Of a stretch of DNA of 64,000 bases, positions 49,141 to 61,062 are shown one piece after another. The position numbers and the translations under genes were made by a program. The stretch's first letter is position 1. The number at the start of each line of letters is the position of its first letter. The stretch spans positions 1,553,855-1,617,854 of the forward strand of contig JAEMBT020000006.1 of NCBI GenBank assembly GCA_018873245.2. The letters run 5' to 3'. The notes below the pieces were generated by a model. The model was given only the letters and a program-made list of their open reading frames with translations, did not search any database and had not been told where the DNA came from. The stretch comes from Archegozetes longisetosus (Eukaryota; Arthropoda; Arachnida; Sarcoptiformes; Trhypochthoniidae).

Positions 49141-51961
49141 AGATTTGCATTTTTTCGGTAGATTATATTTATAAAAAAAAATTAGTAAAAAATCCACATC
49201 TAAACTGTTGATAAAACTTTCTAATAGTTTTTCTGAAATTTTTGACCATATTGAGAATACTTGAAGCTTACCAGAATCTGCTGCCACTCATCACTAACGA
49301 ATACCTAATTTCAATATTGATGCTCTAACTTGATTGGAAAAGAGCGCCATTTACAATAATCGCTTTAATTTCAAGTCAATTTAAGCCTGTTATGAGCTAA
49401 CAATTCACCGAAGCAAATATTTACAAGTTTTTACCAACTCAATTATTGTTTTGTGATATGGAAATACTGATCATTTTCTTCTTTAAAAGCTTATCACTAT
49501 TTCCTGAAATATTCAAACAAGAAATGCACATCATAATAGCAATCAATAACCCTTAAACCAAACGACCTATCAACAAAGATGTGATTATAAAATAGAAAAT
49601 AAAATTGAAAATGACTTCTTAATAGAAGCTGATGTGAGAGAAGTCGAAGGAATGAATAATATTTTTCTTTCATTCTGAGCGATAAAGTGATCGCTAATCG
49701 AAAATAAATCAAGTCTTTGCTCATCATTTGCACACTTTTAGAGATGCTGTTATTGATCAATAGCTCTGATGATAACTGTATATAACAGAACACAGCCAGG
49801 AACAGAGGAAAAAATAGTGGACTCCAATATTACGTCAAGTCTTAGGGCTAACAATCTGTCGGTCTATCAAATACAGTATTGAATTATTCTGATAGCGACA
49901 TCGATACTATGGCATATTCTAGTTTTCTATCCATTAAGTGTTTAGTCATCTCAAGGGAAAGACCTTTTTATGCTTTAGTGAAGATTTGTTTCATTTCAAT
50001 GCTATCCAGTCTATCATTTATATCTTGCCCCGACTTCGTATCAAAGAAGACTTCGAGCCATATTAAGAGCCATAGCATGAATATGAAGAAAAATTGAATT
50101 CCAATAACCGCACGTCAAATGCATGTTATAAATTGTTAGGCACTAGCGGTTCCAAATACCTTTTCTATTATCAACTCAAAATAGGATATTTCTCATAAAC
50201 AATGTATATGATGTCAAAAAAGTTGCCAGACAGGTATTAATCAAATTAATAACTAATCATTCGAATTTCAAGTAATTATTTGACCAAAGTGAAACTTTAA
50301 CGTTATTTCTTTATTAAACAAGTTAAAACTTTTGAATATTATGCATTTTTGTGGATCTTTCAAATTGAGGCCTAGAATATAATGACAAATACTATAAATA
50401 TGTTGACGATATGGACTCATCTCATTTATGGTCTAGATCCGAAACCATAGCAAAGGATAGCATTATTATTATTAAACCCATTTATTAGATTGAATTAATC
50501 TATTACTTAATAAGATTGTCCGTTTATAACTTGTTAGATACGTCTGCCAAAGAACTTTTATGTAACACAATCGATAGCTTATAATAAGTTTCACGTTTAG
50601 AACTGACACTAAATCTTTTAAGGCTTTCCTTTGAATAATAGCACACAACTTCTTTATTGATATAATCTCATATCAGATTTAAGATTCATACAAGTTTTAT
50701 CATTGGCTTGCACGTAAACCTTTGTCAACATAACCATCAAAACCAAACTTTTTATGGAATTATACGCTTCTTATTTAGTTTTGCTGTCTCCTAATGGGAC
50801 CAAACTTTTTTCGCCTTCATTCTTACATTCAAAGTAAAGATTGATTCTTTCAAATATCTGGTACGAGGAACATTCAAAACTTCAAATCTGAAATCATTAT
50901 TTTGAAAGTCATACGCAAAACATTACTTTTAAGTCAAAATCAGCAAGGATTTTAGAAAAACGCAAAGTTTGCACTTCATAAAAAATACATAAATCAGTCA
51001 AAAAATAAACGCAAGAATATCTCGCAGAATATTTATCATTGATAAATATCTCTAAAGTATAAACCAAATTTTTAGAAACATTTTCAAATACTGAAATGCT
51101 CACACAGTATTTTGCCAGTAACTGATTAAAAATTATTTACTTGATATAAAAGTTTAAGAAACATATGATTTCAAAAGTAATGTATCGTAAAAATCTCATA
51201 TTTATATGATTGATACTGACGTGAAAGGCTTGACAAACTATCAATTTGTGTCAGAATTCTGTAAACTTTAAACTATGGCTGAATGACCAACTTTTAAGTA
51301 GTTATAGTTATCATAGGAATCGATTCAAATACCTAACGACACTAATGTTCCCTCGAAAAAATTGATTATTGCCTTATATTAAGCCTGAAAGTGTTTTATG
51401 GTTGAGAAAATAAATCAAATTTATTATTTAAATTGAATAAACTTAATGCGTGCTTGACTTTCAAACTTAATTTAAGGTTAAAATTGAATTTGATGGATTT
51501 AAAGCAACAGAAATTCAACAGTCTTCTCCTTTGATAAGACTTCACGAAAAAATGTTTGCTTTCATTATTTCATTAAATAAAGTTCAGATTTTTTTGTTTC
51601 ATTCTCACCTAAATTGATTTTAGTCACTGAGGCAAGTATAATCACAAGAATCGAGAATACTGTTTGAATACTGTTTGATTAAGTCTATGCAAATTTTTTA
51701 TTTCTTTTTCTGTTCACTTATGAATTTTGTAATCAATTTTCTATGAAACTTAATCATTACTGATGGACACTATACTATATGGTCTCATGCGTATAATTCA
51801 TAAGACGGTTAAACGTGCTCATATCGGACAGTATGTTTAATCTGATTGACTATTTGATAAGCTTCTAATGAAGCATATTATTCTAGAAGAAAGATCTTTA
51901 AGTAAAACTTCTTTGTTAACGCTATTTTTTCAGTCATACGAGTAATTGAGATCCACAGATG
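49141..51961. other. Gene-free AT-rich stretch
   Basis: Several open frames of 60-100 codons exist on both strands, none with a recognisable domain or splice context. Confidence 0.45.
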
Positions 51962-52571
51962 CAGTGAAACCTCCATAAGTTGAATACTCTCTATGTTAGA
52001 AACCCTCTATAAGTTAAACGCAAACTAAAGACCCGATTCATTTCCATAGCATTGCACTACAAAATATATTCTGCAAGTTAAAGACCTCTTTATATTAAAG
52101 TTAAGAACCCCTTTTAAGGGTTCAATACTATCCATAGCATCTCTATATCATAAACATTTTTCAAAACACAATTCGCGTAAAACATTACTAACATTAAAAA
52201 CATAGTATTCTTAGAATTGGATGGCAATTAATTAAAAGTATTACAATTTGTATCTAATTTGATCTATTATAATGTCGAGAAAATATAAACTCAATGAATT
52301 GCCAGTTGAAAGAGTTGAATTATTAAATAGACGTTGATCGGGTGAAAAAGTTGATAAATTGGCAAACGATTAGGCGATATTTGAGGGTGCGGTTTCTAAT
52401 ATTTTCAAGAATCGGGGAAACTTCTTAAACGAGTTGAACACTTGCAGTAATGAAGTGAAACGAATAAGAAAAATAAATGTTTTTGAGTGCATATTCTATA
52501 TCTTAAAATCCTCTTTAATTTAAAGCTAAATTCTGGTCCCAAACGGCTTTAACTTATGGAGGTTTGCTCTG
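51962..52571 (+). mobile_element. Internally deleted pogo/Tigger element with CENP-B-type HTH relic
   Basis: The ends are inverted: CAGTGAAACCTCCATAAGTT at the left and, reversed, CAGAGCAAACCTCCATAAGTT at the right. From ATG 52272 a decayed frame reads MSRKYKLNELPVERVELLNRR, a TGA, SGEKVDKLAND, a TAG, then AIFEGAVSNIFKNRGNF. This matches the psq/CENP-B helix-turn-helix at the start of pogo transposases. The DDE domain is missing. A TA follows the right end; the left flank is TG, so the expected TA duplication is only half visible. Confidence 0.8.
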
Positions 52572-52811
52572 TAATTCCATTTCTATAGATCCTTATGCTG
52601 TCAGGTCAGGTCACTAGATTTCATAGCGTTTCTTCCGAGACCTATACTGTGACGCTTAAATACCAAAGAAAGAACCAAAAGGCGTTTTGTTAAATTTTCG
52701 AAATTCTCACAAAAACAAAGTACCAAGTACTCGATCTTCGAAAAAATTGCTCGATTTCGGTACTGAACTGTGAATATGAGACTTTTGTCTACTATAAAAA
52801 CTACAGTAGTT

Positions 52812-53212
52812 TCACATGTTTATCAACTCTTGAATACTCAAACTTTTGGTTGTAAGCAAACAAATGAAATTGGCCCTTTCGATTTTTATTATCTTCCTTT
52901 CATTCACAAAAAACACATACAAATACTCGTAGTGGACAAAATTGAATCCATAACCGACTTCATAGATACCACCCATCGACTGCAAAAATAATTTCATGAT
53001 ATGAATAATAAGTTTGATTAACAAAAAGATTCCCAAAAATTGTCCTTCAATTGGGCATAAAAGTTTCTGTAATCTTATGGGTTGATTGAGTTGGAGTTGA
53101 GTTTTACTTCTATAATCTTTTTCTATGATGAATATAAAGCAAGAGTAAATTTGATTTATATTGTATCGCAAATTTCGCACCAATTGACATGTCAGGAGAA
53201 ATTCAATTGCCT
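52812..53212 (-). CDS. Unassigned hydrophobic exon-like open frame
   Basis: The minus-strand frame is open for more than 140 codons, from a TGA near 53260 to the stop at 52812. A good acceptor (TCACTTCCTCAG) at about 53213-53224 would start an exon reading AIEFLLTCQLVRNLRYN. It contains Leu/Ile/Phe-rich segments (GQFLGIFLLIKLIIHIMK; YEYLYVFFV). The helix-and-leucine texture is like arthropod gustatory-type receptors, but I see no diagnostic motif and no flanking exons. It could be a fragment or chance. Confidence 0.25.
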
Positions 53213-53259
53213 GAGGAAGTGATTGATTGAAAGAGATTAGCAGAAAGTTATTTCAAATA

Positions 53260-55309
53260 TTAGACTTGATTTTGAAATATCACTCTTTCTAAAGAGTAAG
53301 AGTTGGAATACAAGAGACTTTTTCTATCCTTTGGATTTAATTTTATTTTTTCAGGCAAACACTTAAGACCTCTTTTTAGGATGACAATTTCCCAAACCTG
53401 TCAAACAAATGCTTCTGAAACATTTCAGATTTAAATATTAAAAATCTGATTGCAAAATATTTATATAAAATTCTCTTTCTATAGAAATATTTTTCTTTTC
53501 AAGATTTTACAAAAGTTTAAATACTTAGAAAAATTGTTTGGAGCTTCGCGTGATTTATGTGTTTTTGAAGATATAGTCTATTGAATGTGAGATAGATTGT
53601 CGAGATTTTCTAGTAATGGCCATTTTTTGTCAACATTTTATAGTTATTCGCTTTGGGAAAGTTTATAATAAAAATACACATAACTTTAAAAACTAGTATT
53701 TCTCATATAAATAAACATCTCACGAAAAAAAAGTATTATTGCTCGTAACAATAAAAGTATTTTCTGTTGGCTATCGATCTCGAACTCTACTCTTCAGTAG
53801 AAACTTGCCTTAATAGTGGTCTCTCTAAATAAGACAGAATATCTTGAACAGAAGCCAAAACAGACAAACGTGCACACGAGTCACTCTTTGTTTGGCTCAG
53901 CTATGCATTTGTCCACTACTGATGACAAATATCATGATTACGGTCTACTTTTGCTTCAATCATATCCTATTATTGATAGAGTTTTAGTTACATAACTATC
54001 ATATTATTTTATTGCACTAGTTTAACAAATGCTTCTAATAATCATCTGTTATATAAAGTAAAATCTATTTTCTTTCATTACTGTTTTCCTCCTGAATTTC
54101 ATGTATTATTAAGCTTTTCTCCTATTTAATGAATCTGTATCTTTCGGTTGAATAAGAATTAGAGACTAATCAGAGATGATCTGTGACAAAGCGTTAGAGG
54201 ATTTCACTGTTCAGTTTTGGGGTTTGAGAGCAAATGTGTTTAAGTTTGTCTTTATTGGATTCTAGTCAAAGAAGCATAAGTGTGATTCAAGAGTCAGAAC
54301 AGTGTCACATCAGCTCTTGATACTTATGATACTTTTGTCTAATCAGTTTTCCAACAAATTTTGTTTAACTTGTGTTTTAACTAAATAAATAATTTGAATA
54401 AAAGGGTTTTCTAGTTTTATTAAACTAACCTTAAACGTCGAAACATTTTAAAACTTTTCTCTAGAATACTTCTTGCATTTTATAGAACATCTTATTGACT
54501 AAAGAAACAGAAGTTTTTATCATAATATTTGCATTTTTAACATTTTGGTATTATTACTAAGTCTATTATCCATTATTTATCCTAGATTTTTGTCACATAA
54601 TTCTGAGAAGTATTCAAACATTTTTTTCAGTATATAATTCAAGACGTAAGTCATGTAATTAAAGATTATGAAAAATGACGGATAAGTTCTTTGTTTATTA
54701 AACCTTATCATTTCTTATATTGTGATAGAAACTATTTTCAAAATATGTGTTATAGTGTTAAATGATGTATGACTTTTATGATGAATAAAGATAAACGTAT
54801 TTATATTTATAAATATTATTTATAAACATTAGGTTTCCTAAACTGCTAAAAAATGCAAATTATTTGTTAATTGATAAAGTTTTGAATTAGTGTAACTGCA
54901 CATTTTAGTGCGACGCGTACTTTAACTATTAGAAGTCTCGCTAACAACTAGATCTAGTTACAACTGTAATTAAATTATGTCCATCATTATTTTTCAACCA
55001 GAATCATTTTGAAAATGCGTGCTAACACGCTCTCAACTGAACCTGAAAAACATTATTACCAAACGTATAAAAATGACAGACCCTGAAAAGTAGTAAAGAA
55101 AAAATTTAAAGTAAAATATCTATTGAATCAAACACAAGACTAGTAAACAGAGCGGATTAAACAAATACTGTCACATTGTGCTGACAATCAAGCGTTTGTA
55201 AAACTGAATGCACTTTGACAAATAAGATTTAGGATCGCCCCATTAAATCTTAGTTTTAACAAAAATTCGATGCAGCATCTGTTTTTGCAAATTCAAATAT
55301 TACTTGGCT
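53260..55309. other. Gene-free AT-rich stretch
   Basis: No supported gene or repeat between the hydrophobic open frame and the kinase relics. Confidence 0.45.
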
Positions 55310-56190
55310 GTAAATTTAACTTTTATACCAGGTATGAGGCAGTTTTTGACACCTTCTTATTCATGAAACCAAATCAAGATCCAGTAATTGTCTCAATAAG
55401 CTATCGTTTCTGCAATTTTCAGTTAACTTGCATTCCTGCTTCAACCGTTTACGACTAAACTTTCTTATTACTCTTTCATTTGTTGGTTTTGTTTCCATAA
55501 CCGAACGGAAACTCAAGTGTAATCATGGAGTAAAGAAGAACACCTAAACTAAAACAATCAGAAACTATAGGATTGTAGGTCTTGATTTCAATCTCGATCC
55601 TAGTCAGTATAGCTTGAGGCCAAAGATATTCACAAGTCTCACAAAAGATCTAGTCATCAAAACCTCTCCATTTGAACCGATCGAAGAGAGCTCTCCATTT
55701 GAGAGCTTAAAAGAAATCGGTTAACTTTATGATACTACTATGTATCAGTATATTATATAGTTTCATATCTCTCTCTACGATTCCTCCCGAGTGCAAATAA
55801 TTTACTGGTTTAACAATCTGTGAAAGCCATTTGTTAAACTTAACTTTAACTGAATTTGAACCCATCTCAAGTATTGTAATCAGATCTCTGTTATCGGTAA
55901 AATCAGTGATTATTAAAATACATTAGTCATTGTATTGAATAATTCGATTAGTTGTAGTTTTGAATTCGTGGTTAACAGTAGAAAAGATATTGATTTCCAG
56001 TCAATGTTTATACATAATAATATCCTATAGCTCTGTCAATTTGATGACTTTGATCACATTGTCTGATATGGTTCTGTAAATACTAGCAAAATACTATTTC
56101 CTAAAGATGATTCTGAAGTAAACCCTTCATCTTTCAAGTGTACGATTACCCCATTCGGCAATCCATTGATCCACTCAAGTTTTTGCACAA
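55310..56190 (-). pseudogene. Second, older TSSK-like kinase pseudogene
   Basis: Same strand as the kinase at 56649-57499 and collinear with it. Recognisable pieces, in several frames: an AIKVI-like VIKVIKL, ILIITDFTDNRDLITILE (matching VFIVNDYADGGHLIRIME), VNYLHSGGIVERDMK (HRD changed to ERD), IKLTDF, NPIVSDCFSLGVLLYSMI and RRCQKLPHTWYK. Many stops and shifts interrupt it, so it cannot encode a kinase. It is evidence of local tandem duplication of this kinase. Confidence 0.72.
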
Positions 56191-56648
56191 CAGTTAAAAT
56201 ATTTTAAATTATAAACTGATTCATTTCTTATTGTGAATCAAATAATTATTTTTGTATCCTATAGATAATTAGCTTAATGTGAACCAATTTTTTAAATCAT
56301 TCAATTTTAATATTTAACCAATCAAAGTATTTATAAAATAGAAAATTTCGCACATTATTGCTTACATTATTCTTAAATATATATGAAATAAACATTCATT
56401 TTCAAGGTTATGGAAAGTAATTGTCTTCAAGAATTGGGCAAAAGTTAAAATTAAATGCTAAAGATAAAAACTTAGAAAACGATTAACTATTTTGTGTTAC
56501 AAAAATAGTATTGTAAAATAATTTAAATTTAAAAATTATCATTCTCTACTAAGATATTGTTGTGTTTGATCAAAGTATTAAATTTAAAATGAATACTCCA
56601 AACATTTATAGATAGATTATTTCAATAAATTCATTTTATTAAATAGAA

Positions 56649-57499
56649 TTACTTTTTAAACCATAGATGAGGTAGTATTTGACAGCTTCTTATTATTGAG
56701 TTTACATCAGGATTCAATAATTGTTTTAGTAAACTAAATCAATTTTCGTTATTTTTCAAATTTTCAGGTAATTTCCAATTTTCATTATACACATCACTTT
56801 TCAATTTCTTTAATTCCTCACAAGTTCTCAATTCGGGACCTGAACCAAATGCAAATTCAAGAGAAATCATTGTATATAAAAGTATACCTAAACTAAAACA
56901 ATCAAACATCAATGGATTGTAAGCTTCTAATTGAGATAAGGATTCAGGTGATCCATATTCCAAAGTACCGCACAATGACCTCGACTTTAACATCTGACCA
57001 CTTGAATCAATTGAAATTCAAGCATAATTGAAATCTGATAACTTTGAGATATTATTATTATGAGTACATTATCTGATTTTATGTCTCTGTGTGAGATACC
57101 TCTCGAGTGAAGATAATCAACTGCTGACACTATCTTTGAGAGACACTCCTTAACTCTATTGTCTCCTAAATGTTTTGCCTCTTCCATAATTCGGATGAGA
57201 TGACCTCCATCTGCATAATCATTGACTATGAAAACATATTTGCTTTGGTGTTCTATAACACGATGTATTTTAATAATGTTTTGATGACAAATACTGTGAG
57301 ATATACTGATTTCTTGTGACAAATATTTTTGTCTAACGAGATCTGTTTGTATGACTTTGATGGCCAGTATTTGATTATTATTAGACTTAGCCTTATATAC
57401 AGTAGAAGTACTGCCTCTATTGATATAATGTTCGATAGTATAACTTTTCTGTTGCAAAATTTCTTTTACCTCATCCGATAATTTGGCTTTTTGCACCAT
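56649..57499 (-). pseudogene. TSSK-like serine/threonine kinase, disrupted by a frameshift and two TGA codons
   Basis: The single-exon frame begins at ATG 57499. Kinase landmarks: a degenerate glycine loop (RGSTSTVYKA), AIK lysine at residue 48, helix-C glutamate at 63 (SQEI), catalytic HRDIKSDN at 137-144, a DFN in place of DFG, activation segment LCGTLEYGSPES, then FDCFSLGILLY and a C-terminal LLNPDV...ILPHLWF. The GT(L)EYGSPE segment and the LLNPDVN...H.W ending resemble testis-specific kinases. A one-base shift occurs between NVLI and KLSDFN near the ATA repeat at about 57040-57055. In-frame TGA codons follow NYA and NEN, and the last 25 codons are still readable after the second one. A decayed paralogue lies just downstream on the same strand. 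I call it a young pseudogene; a sequencing error plus readthrough is the alternative. Confidence 0.8.
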
Positions 57500-57708
57500 T
57501 CTATCATTGATCAAAATTGTTCAGAATATGAAAGATTTTTATATTGCTGATAAAACTCACAAATACATTGTTCTTTAAACATCAACAGATTTCTAAACTA
57601 GGTTTTTATTTGCTTTGAGCTGCTTTCGCGTCTAATTAGATTTTTTAAACGAAGTTAATTTCTATTTAAATAAACATAATTTTAATTTTGTGTTGAGATG
57701 TTCCCATA

Positions 57709-57820
57709 TTGTTGTGAATCTCGCTCAACTTCAAACTAAGTTAAATTTCAACAATACAAATGAAGATCTACCTAAACTTGAACTTATAAACTTATTCTTG
57801 AGCATGATCCCTAACAACAC
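57709..57820. repeat. Short MITE copy 2
   Basis: Ends are TTGTTGTGAATCTCGCTCA and, inverted, TTGTTAGGGATCATGCTCA. The interior CTACCTAAACTTG corresponds to CTAACCTAAACTTG in the copy at 10813-10920. Confidence 0.6.
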
Positions 57821-58306
57821 AGTGATTATTTAGTGGTGAATACTCAAAATACTTAATTACATAATAAAATGAAACATTTAATCGCTAAAAATTTTGCTGC
57901 ATCTTACAAAAAATGCAGACCAATCATATTCATATGATTTCATTTATGTATTGAATGATAGATCAGTTTCAAATTAGCTAATTCTTGAGAGGCATGTTTT
58001 TCAGTACTTTCTATCAGATTTAGGAATATTTTTATCACATCAATGATGTGTCATGCGATGTCCAAAAATCTTACTTAAAAATGATGACCATCAGTTGTCT
58101 AGAAATATGTGCAGGATCATTAACCTAAAATCGATACTACTCCCAAGAGATAAAACTTTTCTGTTTTCGTGCTTATCAAAATGGATTAACTATACGAATG
58201 CATAAGGAAAAACGCATTAACTCAATATGTAATATCAATAAGTTATTTAGTTAGTTCATAGAATAAATTACAAAAATAGTGCTTGAAGAGTACACATAAT
58301 TCTAAT

Positions 58307-58490
58307 TTATAATAAATGCTGAAAGTGTCCGCCGTTTTGATCTAAGCAAAGTACTACTCTTCGAATCATATTATTGGAAGTTCTGGTCAAACCTAAATTC
58401 TTCCTCGAAAGCTTTCTGAACTTGTTTATAAGATTCTAATTCAAAATATTTTTAGATAATAAATGTTCGCTCAACTGTTGTGAACACCAT
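58307..58490 (-). pseudogene. Transposase relic: N-terminus joined to C-terminus by internal deletion
   Basis: On the minus strand, ATG 58490 opens MVFTTVERTFII, a TAA, then KYFELESYKQVQKAFEEEF. This resembles the helix-turn-helix start of the Tc1/mariner-like group often annotated DUF4817. Within a few codons, in another frame, comes RRVVLCLDQNGGHFQHLL and a stop, the typical C-terminus of the same proteins. The whole catalytic core has been deleted. Possible ends are the AAACTTTTCT-containing inverted segments near 58150 and 58600, which is uncertain. Confidence 0.7.
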
Positions 58491-59439
58491 TTTAGTGTCT
58501 TTCATTTCTTATCTTTGACTTATGTTTAATCAAAATTCAAATTAGGGTTTTTCTGATGTTGATCATTTAATAAAACTTTTCTTCAAAAAAGTACGAATAA
58601 GAAAAGTTTGAGTGTTCAGTTAGGTTCAGTTTTGAGTTAACAGTCCTGTACATTCGAAAAGTCATTTCAAAGCTATTTAAGCTATTTGATTGCTAATGAT
58701 TTTTGTACAATAAAAATTTTAGAAACTCAAGATTACTGCGAATTTTAAAATCATCTAAGCTATTAATGTAGTGTTACAAGTTTTCATGTAATTTGTGACT
58801 GTTTGGATTGCATTAAATCCTGGACAAGCCAATAAAACCTAATAGAGGATATTTAGTATTAAATGTTCTGTACCCATGAAACTTGTGATACGATTGATTT
58901 ATTATAATACATTTCTTCTAACCTTAAACTCTGGTTAGGACTCGAATGGATAAGAAATTTTTGAATGGGTATAATATCTGTGGCAAATGGCAGTCAGCAT
59001 TTCAAATTAAGATTCTTGGATATCGTATCACGTGCTATTGATATGATAGAAATATTTGCGGCATCTGGTGGTAAACACAGTAAGGCGTACCATTTTAGTA
59101 TACTTTAATATTATAAATAAGAGTTGAAGAGTACGATAGTGATCACGCAGTTCTATGTTTAACGGGTGCTTTAATATTAAACTAACAATTTTTCAGTTAT
59201 AATTTATAACAGTAGATATTCAAGCTTGACGTGTAGTAAAATTAATAGAATAACAGGATGGTAGTCAAAACTACCCAGTATTGCGATAATCATCAGTGAT
59301 GTTATTCAAATTAAGGATTTTAGAAACATAGGTATAAAGCCGTGTGTTGCCATCATTTGAAGTGTTATTCAATTTTATGATTAATAACTTTGTTTTATAA
59401 TAACTGAGGAGAAATCTTGAGTAAGCGGCAATGGCACCA
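58491..59439. other. Gene-free stretch
   Basis: May include the right end of the transposase-relic element near 58600. The 62-codon minus frame at 59271-59459 is unsupported. Confidence 0.4.
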
Positions 59440-60180
59440 AAGCCTTGTATTGAAAACATCCCACTGGTCGATCCGACAAAGAAACCGGTCAGAGTGAGAT
59501 TCCGTCTGAAGAACGAACATCTTTTGGCTTGCAGTCAACTCGTTCCTAGATCTGGATTTAGGTGAAACAGCAAACTAATCGCATTGAATACGAACCAAAA
59601 TGGAGCGATTTATCTCAATAACATCACAATTAAGTGCTCATCACAGGCTTTCAAGTTGTCAGCCACTGAATCTGTTGTGTCGTAAAACTGTCGACAAAGC
59701 GGTCGATGAGAATATATCGCACGGAAAACTGTTTTATGACTTAAAACCAGTTTATGACGGGTCAAAAGTATGTTTACTTGTGGTACGATTATCGGTAACT
59801 ACGTAAAGACGACCAGAATCATTTTCAAGGTCATTGACGGTAATTACACGGACTCACAGTTCGCGGTCAACACTATTAGTTTTCACGAACTGAGTTTTCG
59901 ATAAGAGAACAAATGCGATTTCATTTGAAGCCTCTAATGTAAGTTTTCTGTCAGGGATCCGTTATGACCAAAATACTGATCACTACCTCTACTCCCTAGA
60001 TATTTCGACGACCATCGCAACAGTATTAGAGTCGGAAGCAGTTGGCATGCACTATCTGTCAATCTATATCCCGATGTATTGGCGGCGTGCAATTATCAAT
60101 CGGTTGATCGTGCATTTCATTCTATATCAACTATTCGACCGAAGAGTTTATGCCCGCACTACTTCCGTTTAAAATGTGCA
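59440..60180 (+). pseudogene. Decayed coding-like island of higher GC, unidentified
   Basis: The sequence is visibly less AT-rich than its surroundings. Readable pieces lie in shifting plus-strand frames: LVDPTKKPVRVRFRLKNEHL, NGAIYLNNITIKC, IIFKVIDGNYTDSQFAVN, then SIRVGSSWHALSVNLYPDV and FHSISTIRPKSLCPHYFR. Stops and shifts separate them. I could not assign a family. It might be an old inserted gene or the core of a mobile element whose ends I cannot see. Confidence 0.4.
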
Positions 60181-61062
60181 AACTAATGATAAGACCAAAA
60201 TGGAATTATTTCTGCTTATTAGCGACTGACCAGCATTTCAATCAAAAAGTTTCACTAAAGCAGGCAACTGGAATGATTTTCATCTGTGTCTCAGCTCGAC
60301 TAAAAGAGCATTTCGATATCAATAAAAGGTGGCCTAAGTTCTCGAGATTTTGGCTTTATTGAAAAACTATTTATAGAAGAGTTTAGTGTCGAAATATGTG
60401 TTCAACTGATCTCTCTGAATTCTCGCATTCTTAATACTCTGACTTTTGTAAAAGAAGGACAAACATTGCATACCAAAAGATAGCGAGTGGAGAAATGGTC
60501 AGTTCTAAAAATATTGTTCATATCAGAAAGTAGAAATTGGTATGGTTAATTTGGCGGTTTGTAACTAATTTTCAACACATAAATGTTCATTAAACATTTG
60601 TGTAATTATATTGTTTATTAACATTTAATATAGGATTTTTAACAGTGATCGGTTAAGAACGCTATAACTGCAATTTGAGTTTTATAGAAATCGTGAGTCA
60701 ACTTTGTTCGATTAGTTTGATAAGTTAGATAGGTAAAAGTTAGAATCTCATTCCGATCTTTACTCAAAAATTAATTCAAGCCTTACCCTTGAGTTTGATA
60801 TAAGTCTGATCCAGTTTGCAAGGGGGTAAGGGAGTCAAATAGCTTTTGAAAACTTTGATTTCTCCATAGACTCCATTATTAAAAAAGCAAGAAAAATTCT
60901 TTTATTCTCAAACTATACATAATTAGGATTTAATATTTTTCATATCATGAGACCATCCAAGGGGGTTGTATTGGTAAACTCAAATCGCCTCGCCCAGTTA
61001 CATATCAAAGTTCCCCTCCTCCTTTAATGCGTAGTTTGCATATATGAGAACATTCGCAAACA
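60181..61062. other. 5' flank of the piggyBac relic
   Basis: Should contain the transposon's left end. The only notable structure is an inverted pair CCTTACCC / GGGTAAGG (about 60781-60830), without a TTAA beside it. Confidence 0.4.

Noticed and set aside
49497-49793. Minus-strand 98-codon frame
   Set aside because: No family texture, no splice sites, no partner exons.
55270-55458. Plus-strand open frame of 62 codons
   Set aside because: Antisense to the decayed kinase C-terminus.
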